The notes beneath the pieces are model-generated. The model worked only from the letters and a program-made list of their open reading frames with translations, was not told the DNA's origin and ran no database searches. The translations under genes were made by a program, and so were the position numbers. Positions 24,254 to 32,874 of a stretch of DNA of 64,000 bases are shown here, piece by piece (positions within the stretch are counted from its first letter, which is position 1; every line of letters starts with the position of its first letter). The stretch lies in contig JALUTY010000083.1 of NCBI GenBank assembly GCA_027021615.1, positions 39,607-103,606 on the forward strand, in the 5' to 3' direction. Source of the DNA: a bacterium (GTDB lineage: Bacteria; Desulfobacterota; Deferrisomatia; Deferrisomatales; Deferrisomataceae).

Positions 24254-27200
24254 TTGTTGTTCGTCCGGGCTCTCGCCCTCTTCCTCGCCCTCGTCTTGAC
24301 CCCCCAGCCCGCCCGGCCCCAACCCAGCCGCCGGATCGTGGTGCTCCACTCTTACCACCAAGGGCTCTCCTGGGTGGACGGGATCAACCGGGGGTTGGCG
24401 GACGTGTTCGGCCGCGCCAACCCCAGCCTGAACCTGCGGTTCGAGTACCTGGACACCAAGGCCCACACCGACCCGGACTACATCGAGCTCCAGGCCCGCC
24501 TGCTGGCCCGCAAGTATCGGCGGAGCCCCCCGGCCCTGGTGATCGCATGTGACAACAACGCCCTGGGCTTCATGCAGAGGTACCGGGACCGGGTGTTCGG
24601 GCGGGTCCCGACCGTGTTCTGCGGGGTCAACAACTTCTCGGAGGCCCTGGTCCGGGGGCTCGATCCGGTGACCGGGGTGGCCGAGGCGGTCAGCTTCCGG
24701 GAGAACCTGGAGCTGATCCGGCGTCTGTACCCAGACCTTGGGCGGATCGTGGTGTACGGGGCCGACACCACCACCTTCCGGGCGAACAAAGAGCGGATGA
24801 GGGCAGCGGCCCGCCTCCTGGGCATGGAAGGGCTGCTGGAGTTCCGGGGAGGGCTGTCCGTGGGGGAGGCTCGGGAGGACATCCGCTCCCTGCCCCGGGG
24901 CACGGTGGCCGCCCTGATCGAGACCCTCCGAACCGACACGGGAGTTCCCTTGGGCTTCGGGCAGGCGAGCAGCCAGCTCCGGGCGGTTGCGAGCGTGCCC
25001 CTTCACGCCTTCTGGGACGTCTTTTTCGGTTACGGGATCGTGGGCGGAAAGCTGGTGAGCAGCACCGCCCAGGGGCGCGCGGCGGCCCGCCTGGCCCTTC
25101 AGGTGCTCGAGGGAGTCCCCCCCGCAAACCTGCCCGTCATCCGGGAGGAGTCAAACCCCTGGATCTTCGACCACCGGGAGCTCGTCCGGTTCGGGATCGA
25201 CCCGAACCTGCTGCCGCCGGGGAGCCGCGTGATGTTCCGGCCTCCCGGCCTTTGGGAGCGGTACGGCAAGGTGCTGGGGCCGAGCTTGGCGGTGTTCGGT
25301 CTTCTCGGGCTGCTGGCCATCTTCCAGGCCGCGGATGCCCTCCGCCAGCGCCGGGCGAAGCAGTCGATCCGTCGGGCCCGGGACTTCCTGCAAACGGTGG
25401 TCGACGGCGTGGCGGAGCCGATCCTGGTCATCGGTCACGACTACCGGGTGAAGCTTCGAAACCGGGCGGCTCGGGAAGGCTCGATCCTTCCGGGCGCCGA
25501 GACCTGTTACGGCCTGTCCCACGGCAGCGACGCCCCCTGCACGGGCGAGGACCACCCCTGCCCCCTGGAGCAGGTGCGGAAGACCGGCGAGCCCGTTACG
25601 GTCGCCCACGTACACAAAGGACACGGCGGGGAGCAGCGGCAGGTCGAGATCCTGGCCTCACCGTTACGGGATGCGGAGGGCCGGATCACAGGCATCGTGG
25701 AGACCGTCCGGGACGTGACGGACCGGATCCGAGCCTTCGATCAGGTGCGCCAGGCCAAGGAGGAGTGGGAGAGGACCTTTGACGCCGTGCCCGACCTGAT
25801 TGCCCTCATCGGGCCCGACCGTCGCATTCGGCGGGTCAACCGGGCCCTGGCCGAACGGCTGGGGGCCGAGCCCCACGAGCTGGTGGGGCTGTGCTGCTTC
25901 GAGGTGTTCCACGGCTCCCACGAGCCGCACCCGCAATGTCCCCACGACCGTTGCGCCCATAGGAGCAGGCCCCGGGTGGGCGAGGTGTACGAGCCCCACC
26001 TGGGCGGCCACTTCTTCGTGTCCACCTCGGCCCTGCCCGGCCCGGACGGCCGGGACCTCGGCTGGGTGCACGTGGCCCGGGACATCACGGACCTCAAACG
26101 GGCCCAGCACGCCCTCGAAGCGGAACGGCACCGGCTGCGGGTCACCCTGGAGAGCATCGGGGACGGGGTGATCGCCACGGATCCCCAGGGCCGGGTGACC
26201 CTGTTGAACCCCACGGCCGAGCAACTGACCGGGTGGCCGGAGGGTGAGGCCTTGGGGCGTCGCCTGGCCGAGGTGTTCCGGATCATCCACGAGACGACCC
26301 GAGAGCCGGTGAAGAACCCGGTGGACGAGGTGATCGCCTCCGGTAGGGTGGTGGGGCTGGCCAACCACACCGTGCTCGTCGCCCGTAACGGCAGCGAGCG
26401 GGCCATCGCCGACAGCGCCGCCCCCATTCGGGACGAGCACGGACGGGTCGCGGGAGTGGTCTTGGTGTTCCGGGACGTCACCGAGGAGCGTCGGCGAGAG
26501 GTCGAGCGGGCCCGCGCCCAGCACCTGGAGTCGCTGGGGGTGCTGGCGGGCGGGATCGCCCACGACTTCAACAACCTGCTCATGGGCATCTCGGCCAACC
26601 TGGAGGCCGCCCGCCGGAAGGTGGCGCCCAGCGATCCGGCTTACACCCGCCTCGCGCAGGCGGAGGCCGCCTGCTTTCGGGCCACCCACCTCACCCGGCA
26701 GCTTCTCACGTTCGCCCGGGGCGGCGACCCCGTACGGCGCAGGGTCGTGCTGGACGACCACCTCGAAGAGTGGGCTTCGTTCCCCCTGCGGGGCTCCAAC
26801 GTGGCCCTGGACCTCTGCCTGCCTCCCGACCTCTGGCCCTTGGAGGCCGACCCTGGCCAGCTCGAGCAGGTGATCACCAACCTGGTCCTGAACGCCCGTC
26901 AGGCCATGCCCCAGGGCGGCACCGTCCGGGTGTCGGCCCGGAACCGGGAGATCGGATCGGGCGACCATCCCGACCTGGAGCCGGGCCACTACCTGGAAAT
27001 CGAGGTGGCCGACAGCGGTATCGGCATCCCGGACGAGCACCTACCCAAGATCTTCGATCCCTATTTCACGACCAAACAGGCCGGCAGCGGGTTGGGGCTC
27101 GCCACGGCCCACTCCATCGTTCGGCGCCACGGGGGGGCCGTATCGGTGGAGTCGCGTCTGGGGGAGGGCACCCGGGTCCGGATCCTCCTGCCGGCCGTGG

Positions 27201-27670
27201 CGGAGGTGGGGTTGCCCCCGGCCCCCCATGCCCTTTCGGAGACATACGACGTCGCCGCGGCCCCGGGACGTCGCCGGATCCTGGTCATGGACGACGAGGA
27301 GATCATCCGCGACGTGGTGGTGGAGGTCTTGGAAGACATGGGGTACGAGCCCGACGTGACCGCAGACGGACGGGAGGCGGTGGAGCGGTACCGGGCCGCC
27401 CGGGACGCCGGCACCCCCTTCGACCTGGTGATCCTCGACCTGACCGTTCCGGCCGGCATGGGCGGGCTCGAGGCCCTGGAGGCGCTGCGCCGGATCGATC
27501 CGGGGGTGAGGGCCGTGGCCTCCAGCGGGTACGCCTCGGATCCCGTCCTGGCCGAGCCCCGGCGCTACGGGTTCGCTGCCTCGGTGGCCAAGCCCTACCG
27601 GCTGGCCGAGCTGTCACGGGTGATCGAAACGGTGCTCGCGGCTCGAAGCCGGGAAGGCGCACCTGCTTAG
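24254..27670 (+). CDS. Hybrid PAS histidine kinase with periplasmic ABC-type sensor and receiver
   Basis: 1138 residues. Signal anchor (1-20); periplasmic-binding-protein-like sensor of the ABC_sub_bind type (about 25-330: RRIVVLHSYHQGLSWV, PPALVIACDNNALGF, VPTVFCGVNN); membrane helix near 345 (LAVFGLLGLLAIFQAAD); three PAS domains, the first two with Cys/His insertions (ETCYGLSHGSDAPC then HPCPL; LCCFEVFHGSHEPHPQC); HisKA with GGIAHDFNNLL; HATPase with NLVLNARQAM, DSGIGIP and GSGLGLATAHSIV; C-terminal receiver with phospho-acceptor Asp in ILDLTVPAGMGG. Start is TTG with GCGGAGG 7 bases upstream; longer frames run into repeats. Hybrid kinases of this layout phosphorylate their own or a separate receiver; the ligand is unknown. 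Confidence 0.9.
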   Translation: MLFVRALALFLALVLTPQPARPQPSRRIVVLHSYHQGLSWVDGINRGLADVFGRANPSLNLRFEYLDTKAHTDPDYIELQARLLARKYRRSPPALVIACDNNALGFMQRYRDRVFGRVPTVFCGVNNFSEALVRGLDPVTGVAEAVSFRENLELIRRLYPDLGRIVVYGADTTTFRANKERMRAAARLLGMEGLLEFRGGLSVGEAREDIRSLPRGTVAALIETLRTDTGVPLGFGQASSQLRAVASVPLHAFWDVFFGYGIVGGKLVSSTAQGRAAARLALQVLEGVPPANLPVIREESNPWIFDHRELVRFGIDPNLLPPGSRVMFRPPGLWERYGKVLGPSLAVFGLLGLLAIFQAADALRQRRAKQSIRRARDFLQTVVDGVAEPILVIGHDYRVKLRNRAAREGSILPGAETCYGLSHGSDAPCTGEDHPCPLEQVRKTGEPVTVAHVHKGHGGEQRQVEILASPLRDAEGRITGIVETVRDVTDRIRAFDQVRQAKEEWERTFDAVPDLIALIGPDRRIRRVNRALAERLGAEPHELVGLCCFEVFHGSHEPHPQCPHDRCAHRSRPRVGEVYEPHLGGHFFVSTSALPGPDGRDLGWVHVARDITDLKRAQHALEAERHRLRVTLESIGDGVIATDPQGRVTLLNPTAEQLTGWPEGEALGRRLAEVFRIIHETTREPVKNPVDEVIASGRVVGLANHTVLVARNGSERAIADSAAPIRDEHGRVAGVVLVFRDVTEERRREVERARAQHLESLGVLAGGIAHDFNNLLMGISANLEAARRKVAPSDPAYTRLAQAEAACFRATHLTRQLLTFARGGDPVRRRVVLDDHLEEWASFPLRGSNVALDLCLPPDLWPLEADPGQLEQVITNLVLNARQAMPQGGTVRVSARNREIGSGDHPDLEPGHYLEIEVADSGIGIPDEHLPKIFDPYFTTKQAGSGLGLATAHSIVRRHGGAVSVESRLGEGTRVRILLPAVAEVGLPPAPHALSETYDVAAAPGRRRILVMDDEEIIRDVVVEVLEDMGYEPDVTADGREAVERYRAARDAGTPFDLVILDLTVPAGMGGLEALEALRRIDPGVRAVASSGYASDPVLAEPRRYGFAASVAKPYRLAELSRVIETVLAARSREGAPA

Positions 27671-28218
27671 ACGCGAGCTCCCCCCCCCTCCTGCGGGAGA
27701 ACCCGCTCCACCAACGTGTCGAGGCTGTAGCGCTCCTGGAATGCCTCCTTGGCGCCCTCGAAATCGTAGGCCTCGGCTCGTTCCAAGAGCTCTTCGGCCC
27801 GGTCGCGCACCTGCTGCGCCTCCAGCCGCCGCACCTCGTCCCACGCGAGCTCGGCGACCCAGGCGAGCTCGAGGTCCTCGTCCAGGAACCCCACTCGAAC
27901 CCGGTCTTGCCGGGCCAAAGAGTCTAGCAGGCCCAGATCGGCAGGGTCGGCAGGGTCCAGGTACAGCTCTCCCACCAGGTCCCCAGCGTCCGACGCCGCG
28001 CACCGCACCAACCAGCACACCACGGGGCCGCGGGCCGTGACCTCCACGACCCATCCGGTCTCCACCCGAGCCCGGGCCGCCCGCAGTGCCTCGGCCACGT
28101 CGCGGCGGGTCTTGACGAGCACGACCGCCTCCTGGCCCGAACCCAGGTCCAGGTTCACCGCGACCACGGCGAACGCCTGATCCGCAAGAAAACGTCGAAC
28201 CTCTTCGCTCACCTGCAT
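27667..28218 (-). CDS. Hypothetical cytoplasmic protein
   Basis: 183 residues, acidic, no signal or membrane segment and no family recognised. Residues 1-110 look alpha/beta (FAVVAVNLDLGSGQEAVVLVKT); the rest is helical, with RDRAEELLERAEAYDFEGAKEAFQERYSLDTLVERVLP at the end. ATG with GAGGTG upstream. It converges with the hybrid kinase, overlapping it by 4 bp. Upstream it faces repeat-rich DNA, so it is probably monocistronic. Confidence 0.65.
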   Translation of the reverse strand: MQVSEEVRRFLADQAFAVVAVNLDLGSGQEAVVLVKTRRDVAEALRAARARVETGWVVEVTARGPVVCWLVRCAASDAGDLVGELYLDPADPADLGLLDSLARQDRVRVGFLDEDLELAWVAELAWDEVRRLEAQQVRDRAEELLERAEAYDFEGAKEAFQERYSLDTLVERVLPQEGGGARV

Positions 28219-28267
28219 CGGAACACCTCGTGGGAACTCTGGAGGGCCCCTGCGGGGCCTTCCAAAG

Positions 28268-28446
28268 GCTAGAGACGGGAAACGAGCAACTAGTAAAATC
28301 TGAGCTTCCTTCACCGGGGTGCTGAGTCCCGGTTCGGACCCGCGCTCGGCCCTCCACCAGGCCCCATATTCCCCGGAGCTTTGGCGGTGGGCTCCGAAAC
28401 CTCCCGGTCTCCTGGCCTCCCAGCTTCCTAGCCTTCTAGCAGGCCG
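28268..28446. repeat. R4 repeats and R1 terminal remnant
   Basis: CTAGAGACGGGAAACGAG then AACTAG (28270-28298) and CCTGGCCTCCCAGCTTCCTAG (from 28411) are R4-type. Between them CCTCCACCAGGCCCCAT resembles the right edge of R1. The rightmost R4 unit supplies the stop codon of the adjacent hydrolase gene (TAG within CTAG). Confidence 0.55.
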
Positions 28447-29192
28447 GAGGCCAGCGACTCCACGAAGCTCCGCAGGATCGCACCGAACTCGTCGGCCCGA
28501 CCCAGGCACAGGATGTGGCCGGCCCCTTCCATGACGTGCAGGCTGGCCCGGGGCAGGCCCCGAGCCAGCGCGCGGGCGTGGGCAGGGGGGGCCAGCCAGT
28601 CCCGCGAGCCGGCCAGCACCAGACTCGGCATCCCCAGGCCGGGGAGGGCCGGCTCAAGGTCGGCGTGAATCAGGTCGATGTACAAAGCTCGCATGGTGGG
28701 ACGATGGGCCCTCCGGACCATGTCCTCCACCACCGGCCGGGCCCAACCCGGGCCGTGGTGCCGGCCAAAGGCCAGAAGCACCGATGCCTGGAACGCCTCC
28801 ATGGCCAGCCGGCGGCCGATCCCGGCGAACGCCAGGCCGACCCAGCGCCGGAGCCCCCGGGCCCATTGGGCCGAGGTGCAGCACAGGCCGAGGCCCACCA
28901 CCCGGTCCGGGTGCTGGATCGCGGCGGTCAGGGCCAGGGTGCCGCCCATGGAGTACCCCAGGAGCACCACGGGCCCCGACCCGAAGCGCTGCCGGATGCG
29001 GTCCCACAGCCACCGGGCGTACGCATCGGTCCGGCGCTGGGCCGCGGGCAACGGGGGCTCCACCCCGAACCCGGGCAGATCCGGGACCCAGACCTGGCCC
29101 ACATTTTGCAGAACAGGCACCTGAAGGCTCCACATCCGGTGATCCACGCCCAAGCCATGGATCAGCACGATCGGGAGGTTATGGACGGCCAT
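28428..29192 (-). CDS. Alpha/beta-hydrolase
   Basis: 254 residues. It starts with the first strand and oxyanion region LPIVLIHGLGVDHRMW, has the nucleophile elbow GYSMGG (S81), the acid in AGSRDWLAPP and the histidine in GAGHILC, so the catalytic triad is complete. The cap region (RGLRRWVGLAFAG...) resembles small esterases, lactonases or BioH-like enzymes; substrate unknown. The ATG at 29192 is chosen because the fold starts there; it shares the CATG of the divergent thioredoxin gene. The C-terminal residues LLEG and the stop lie in R4 repeat DNA. Confidence 0.85.
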   Translation of the reverse strand: MAVHNLPIVLIHGLGVDHRMWSLQVPVLQNVGQVWVPDLPGFGVEPPLPAAQRRTDAYARWLWDRIRQRFGSGPVVLLGYSMGGTLALTAAIQHPDRVVGLGLCCTSAQWARGLRRWVGLAFAGIGRRLAMEAFQASVLLAFGRHHGPGWARPVVEDMVRRAHRPTMRALYIDLIHADLEPALPGLGMPSLVLAGSRDWLAPPAHARALARGLPRASLHVMEGAGHILCLGRADEFGAILRSFVESLASGLLEG

Positions 29193-29808
29193 GACCGCTA
29201 TCCCGCGGAAAACGAAACGAAACCAACGCGTCCCACTGCTACTGGTCCTCCTCTGGGTCGTCGCCTTGGGGTCTGCCGGCCTGGCCGCTGCTGGGCCTTC
29301 CTCCACGAACGGCACGGTTCGGGTGGGGGATATGGCGCCAGAGTTCCGGTTGACCGCCTTCGACGGATCTCCCTTGCGGCTCGCCGACTACCTGGGCAAG
29401 GGCAGACCGGTCCTGATCGTGTTCTGGAGCTACTTCTGCTTTCCGTGCCAGAAGGAGATGCCCTTAGTGGCCGACATGGCCCGCAACCTGTCCGACCGGG
29501 TCCAGGTGGTAGGCATCTGCCTGGACGGACCCGAGTACGACGAGAAGATCCTGCCTTACGTGGAGGCAAACCGTATCACATTCCCCAACGCCTACGACAG
29601 GCAGACGGACGACTTCTTCGAGGTGGCCGCACGCTACGGGGTGGTAGGCACCCCCACGTTCTACCTGGTCGACCCGGCCGGCCGAGTGCGGTTCATCCAC
29701 CTGGGGCGGCTTCCGATCGACGTGCTGGAGAAGGTGATCGCCTCGGCCCAGCACCCGAGCTTCTGCGCGGAGATCCTTCCACCCCAGGCCCAGAAGGGCT
29801 CCCCCTGA
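29191..29808 (+). CDS. Exported TlpA/ResA-like thioredoxin (third copy)
   Basis: 205 residues. Basic n-region KTKRNQR and hydrophobic segment LLLVLLWVVALGSAGLAAAG give a signal peptide or anchor. The redoxin fold has YFCFPC as active site and the cis-Pro loop VVGTPTFYLVDPAGRV. It resembles the gene at 2589-3161 (EIPLL/EMPLV, LDGP, VGTPS/GTPT). The ATG shares the CATG palindrome with the divergent hydrolase start at 29192, so its promoter must lie inside the hydrolase gene unless the true start is elsewhere. GGGAGG is 12 bases upstream, rather far. Confidence 0.85.
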   Translation: MTAIPRKTKRNQRVPLLLVLLWVVALGSAGLAAAGPSSTNGTVRVGDMAPEFRLTAFDGSPLRLADYLGKGRPVLIVFWSYFCFPCQKEMPLVADMARNLSDRVQVVGICLDGPEYDEKILPYVEANRITFPNAYDRQTDDFFEVAARYGVVGTPTFYLVDPAGRVRFIHLGRLPIDVLEKVIASAQHPSFCAEILPPQAQKGSP

Positions 29809-29819
29809 CCCCCCACCCC

Positions 29820-29849
29820 TTGACTCGTTCCGCGGCTTTGCCCTACCGT
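29820..29849 (+). promoter_or_regulatory. Possible promoter for pilT, close to leaderless
   Basis: TTGACT (29820-29825) and TACCGT (29844-29849) are 18 bp apart. The ATG of pilT is at 29857, about 7 bp after the -10, and no Shine-Dalgarno sequence precedes it. If the promoter is real the mRNA would be leaderless. Confidence 0.35.
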
Positions 29850-29856
29850 CCGGCCC

Positions 29857-30918
29857 ATGCCGCGGATCGACGCCCTTCTCCGACACCTGGTGGACCTCGG
29901 GGGATCCGACCTGCATCTCAGCGCGGGGGCGCCCCCCGTGTTCCGGGTGAACGGCCGGCTGCAGAAGGCGCGGCACCCGCCCCTGGATCCTGCCGAGGTA
30001 GAGGATCTCCTCTACGAGATCCTCTCGGACCGGGAGATCGGCCGGCTCGAGGCCGACGGGGATCTGGACTTCGCCTACGGGGCCGAAGGGGTCGGCCGGT
30101 TCCGGGGCAACGCGTTCGTTCACCGCAAGGGGTACGGGGCCGCGTTCCGGTGGATTCCCGCCTCCCCTCCGGATCTGGGGCAGCTGGGCCACCCCCCTGT
30201 GGTGGCCGAGCTCGCCCTGGCCCAGCGGGGCCTCGTGGTGGTTACCGGCCCCACCGGCAGCGGCAAGTCCACCACCTTGGCCGCGATGATCCACCGCCGC
30301 AACCAGGAACGGGCCGACCACGTCATCACCCTGGAGGACCCGCTGGAGTTCCTCCACGAGGACGGCCGGTGCCTGATCCACCAGCGGGAGGTGGGCCGAC
30401 ACGCCTCGTCGTTTGCGGCCGGACTCCGAGCGGCCCTTCGGGAGGACCCCGACGTGCTGCTGGTGGGCGAGATGCGCGACACCGAGACCATCGCCATGGC
30501 GCTCACCGCGGCCGAGACCGGCATGCTGGTGCTGGGCACCCTCCACACCCAGAGCGCGGCCAAGACCGTCGACCGAATCATCGACGCATTCCCGGCCGGC
30601 CAGCAGGACCAGGTGAGGGCCATGCTGGCCGAGAGCCTCCGGGGGGTGGTGGCCCAGGTTCTCCTGCGCCGGGCCGACGGCCGGGGTCGGGTCGCAGGGC
30701 TGGAGATCCTGGTGAACGTTCCAGCCGTGGGCCATCTGATCCGCGAGGGTAAGACCTTCCAGATCCCCTCGGTGATCCAGACCGGCCGCAGGCAGGGTAT
30801 GCAGCTGCTGGATCAGCACCTCCTGGAGCTGGTGAACACCAAGGCGATCTCGCCCGAGGAGGCCCTGCGCCATGCTCAGAACCGGGCCCTGTTCGAACGC
30901 ATGATCACAGCGCCATGA
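29857..30918 (+). CDS. PilT-family twitching-motility ATPase
   Basis: 353 residues, the standard PilT length. N-terminal PAS-like domain (GGSDLHLSAGAPPVFRVNG), Walker A GPTGSGKS (131-138), Asp box TLEDPLEF, Walker B VLLVGEMRD, His box LGTLHTQSA. It retracts type IV pili as a hexamer at the inner membrane (known). PilT versus PilU cannot be told from sequence alone. The next gene overlaps by 4 bp, linking pilus retraction with a regulatory MshEN/DUF4388 protein. Confidence 0.92.
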   Translation: MPRIDALLRHLVDLGGSDLHLSAGAPPVFRVNGRLQKARHPPLDPAEVEDLLYEILSDREIGRLEADGDLDFAYGAEGVGRFRGNAFVHRKGYGAAFRWIPASPPDLGQLGHPPVVAELALAQRGLVVVTGPTGSGKSTTLAAMIHRRNQERADHVITLEDPLEFLHEDGRCLIHQREVGRHASSFAAGLRAALREDPDVLLVGEMRDTETIAMALTAAETGMLVLGTLHTQSAAKTVDRIIDAFPAGQQDQVRAMLAESLRGVVAQVLLRRADGRGRVAGLEILVNVPAVGHLIREGKTFQIPSVIQTGRRQGMQLLDQHLLELVNTKAISPEEALRHAQNRALFERMITAP

Positions 30919-32747
30919 GCCCCGCCCCCCGCCCCCGCCTGGGAGACATCCTGCTCCGAGCCGGCCTCGTGACCTCCTCGGCCCTGGAGCGGGCCCTGGA
31001 CCGGCAGCAGGTCCAGCCCGGCCGCTTGGGCAGCCATCTGCTGGAGCTGGGTGCCGTAAAGGAGGAGGACCTGGCCAAGGCGCTGTCGATCCAGCACCGG
31101 ATTCCCCCGTTCCTGCCCTCCCTGTGTCCCGACGACCCCGGGGCCACAAGCCGGGTCCCCGAGGAGCTGGCCCGGCGACGGAGGGCCGTGCCCGTGGCGT
31201 GGGACGACAAGCGCAGCGTGCTCCAGGTGGCCATGGCCGATCCCCAGGACCTGGAGGCCCTGGATGAGATCCGGTTCGCCTCGGGCGCCCGAAGGGTGGT
31301 GGCCCTCGTGGCCCCGGAGCACGTGGTGGAGCGCGAGATCGGCCGGCGGTACCGAGGCGTGGAGCCGGAGCCCCCGGGCGCGGTCCCCCTGGCCGGAGGG
31401 AGGGAGGCGTCTCCTTTGCTGGAGCCCCGGCGGGACGCCAAGCGCAAGGCCCTGGTGGCAGACCCCTCTCCCCGCAGGGCCCGAGCCGTCGCGGCCCTGC
31501 TGGAGGCACACGGGCTCCGGGTGACCCGGGCGGGCTCGGCCGCGGAGGCCTCGAACCTCGGGCGACAGGGCGGGTGGGACGAGGTGTGGGTCCACCGCGA
31601 CTGGTGCGACGCAGTGCCGGGCCGAGACCGGGTGTACTCAGACCCCGTGGCAGAGTGGGCCGAGAGCCTCGGGCCTGCGGACGCGTTCGCCCGGGAGGCC
31701 GAGCAGCTGGCCCGGGAGGCGGTGCCGGCCGAGCGCCGGGCCCGGGCCGAGGAGACCGCGGCCCTGGTGAGGCTCCTGGCCGCGCGAAGCGGGATCGGGG
31801 GCTGGGACGCCCGATGGCTGATGCTGCGCGCCTGGCGCGCGGCAACCCGGGCCTGGGAGCTCCCTGGGGAGGAACCCGCCCCCCTCGGCATCGAGCTGGC
31901 CCGGGCCGCCGTGGCGTTCGCCCGAGCGGTGGAGGAGACGGGCTCGCCGCGGGAGGCCGTGGCCCGGCTCGGCCGGATGTCGGGGCTCGATCCCGACGCG
32001 GTCACCGCCGTGACCCGGTTTGTGTCAGGGGCCGATCTGCTGGCCACTCTGGGAGGAGCGCCCCGGGCGCTTGCCCTACTTGCCGCCGAAGGCGGTCCCG
32101 AGCCCATCCTTCGGGCCCTGGAAGCGGCCGGCTGGGAGGTGGTCCGGGGTGAGGGGCCGCAGGACACCGAGGGGTTCCAGGTGGTTCTCGTGCCCGTCCG
32201 GCCCGGCGTGGAGTGGATCGAGTCAGGGGCCCTGCCCACCACGCCCCCTGTGTTCGTGGTGGGCGAGCTCGCCCACCCTGCAGACATGCTCTACGCCCTG
32301 CGCGCCGGTGCCGAGGACGTGATCGAGCCCTCCGCGCACCCGGAGGTGGTGGTGGCCAAGCTGGAGCGGGCCGCGGCCCGTCAGCGGCTGGGCGGCCAGG
32401 GCGTGGAGGGCAGCCTCTCGGACCTGACCGTGGCAGAGGTGGTCCAGGTGCTGGCCCACGGGCTGCGCACGGCCGTGGTCCGCATCGAGGGGACGGACGG
32501 ATCGGGGGAGATTGCCTTGGAGCAGGGCCGAGTCGTGGATGCCCGGGCGGGCGACCTGGTGGGCGAGGAGGCCGTGTACGCCATGGTGGCCTGGGAAGAA
32601 GGGCGGTTCCGGATCACCCCCGGCATCGACCCCGACCGGCCCCGCACGGTGCAGGGGGCGGACACCGAGGGCCTGCTGATGGAGGGGTTCCGCCGGCTCG
32701 ACGAGTCCCGGCGGCAGCAGGGGCTTGAGGGGCCTTCGGCCCGCTAG
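30915..32747 (+). CDS. MshEN - degenerate receiver - DUF4388 protein
   Basis: 610 residues. Residues 1-150 are a GspE/PilB N-terminal (MshEN) domain, RLGDILLRAGLVTSSALERALDRQQ, which in PilB binds c-di-GMP. A receiver-like fold follows (KALVADPSPRRARAVAALLEAHG) that lacks the paired acidic residues. A helical middle part follows (MLRAWRAATRAWEL, then FARAVEETGSPREAV), then a second receiver-like piece (GAEDVIEPSAHPEVVVAKLERA) and C-terminal DUF4388/PATAN-like domain (GSLSDLTVAEVVQVLAHGLRTAVVRIE). No ATPase domain. Probably a c-di-GMP-responsive adaptor for the pilus machinery (inference). The stop codon TAG is provided by a CTAG of an R4 repeat. Confidence 0.82.
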   Translation: MSPAPRPRLGDILLRAGLVTSSALERALDRQQVQPGRLGSHLLELGAVKEEDLAKALSIQHRIPPFLPSLCPDDPGATSRVPEELARRRRAVPVAWDDKRSVLQVAMADPQDLEALDEIRFASGARRVVALVAPEHVVEREIGRRYRGVEPEPPGAVPLAGGREASPLLEPRRDAKRKALVADPSPRRARAVAALLEAHGLRVTRAGSAAEASNLGRQGGWDEVWVHRDWCDAVPGRDRVYSDPVAEWAESLGPADAFAREAEQLAREAVPAERRARAEETAALVRLLAARSGIGGWDARWLMLRAWRAATRAWELPGEEPAPLGIELARAAVAFARAVEETGSPREAVARLGRMSGLDPDAVTAVTRFVSGADLLATLGGAPRALALLAAEGGPEPILRALEAAGWEVVRGEGPQDTEGFQVVLVPVRPGVEWIESGALPTTPPVFVVGELAHPADMLYALRAGAEDVIEPSAHPEVVVAKLERAAARQRLGGQGVEGSLSDLTVAEVVQVLAHGLRTAVVRIEGTDGSGEIALEQGRVVDARAGDLVGEEAVYAMVAWEEGRFRITPGIDPDRPRTVQGADTEGLLMEGFRRLDESRRQQGLEGPSAR

Positions 32748-32812
32748 GCAGCTAGGAGGCAGGAAGCAGACCCCATGCCCGCCGCCGGCAACGGCCCCGG
32801 ACCAACGCAAGC
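32731..32812. repeat. R4 repeat and R1 terminal remnant
   Basis: CCTTCGGCCCGCTAGGCAGC and TAGGAGGCAGGAAGCAGACC run into CCATGCCCGCCGCCGGCAACGG. GGAAGCAGACCCCATGCCC matches the right end of R1. It lies between the convergent DUF4388 gene and the PilB-like gene; no terminator was found. Confidence 0.5.
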
Positions 32813-32874
32813 TACCCTTCCCCGTTGCCCGGCCCCACAGGGGCCGGGGGTTGGCCGAGGGTCGATCCCCGCTC

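Noticed and set aside
22308..27670. Very long reading frames (for example 23507-27670) that extend the hybrid kinase upstream
   Set aside because: The upstream part lies over the AI-2E permease, the 23355 gene and repeats, and the kinase has its own ribosome site and TTG start at 24254.
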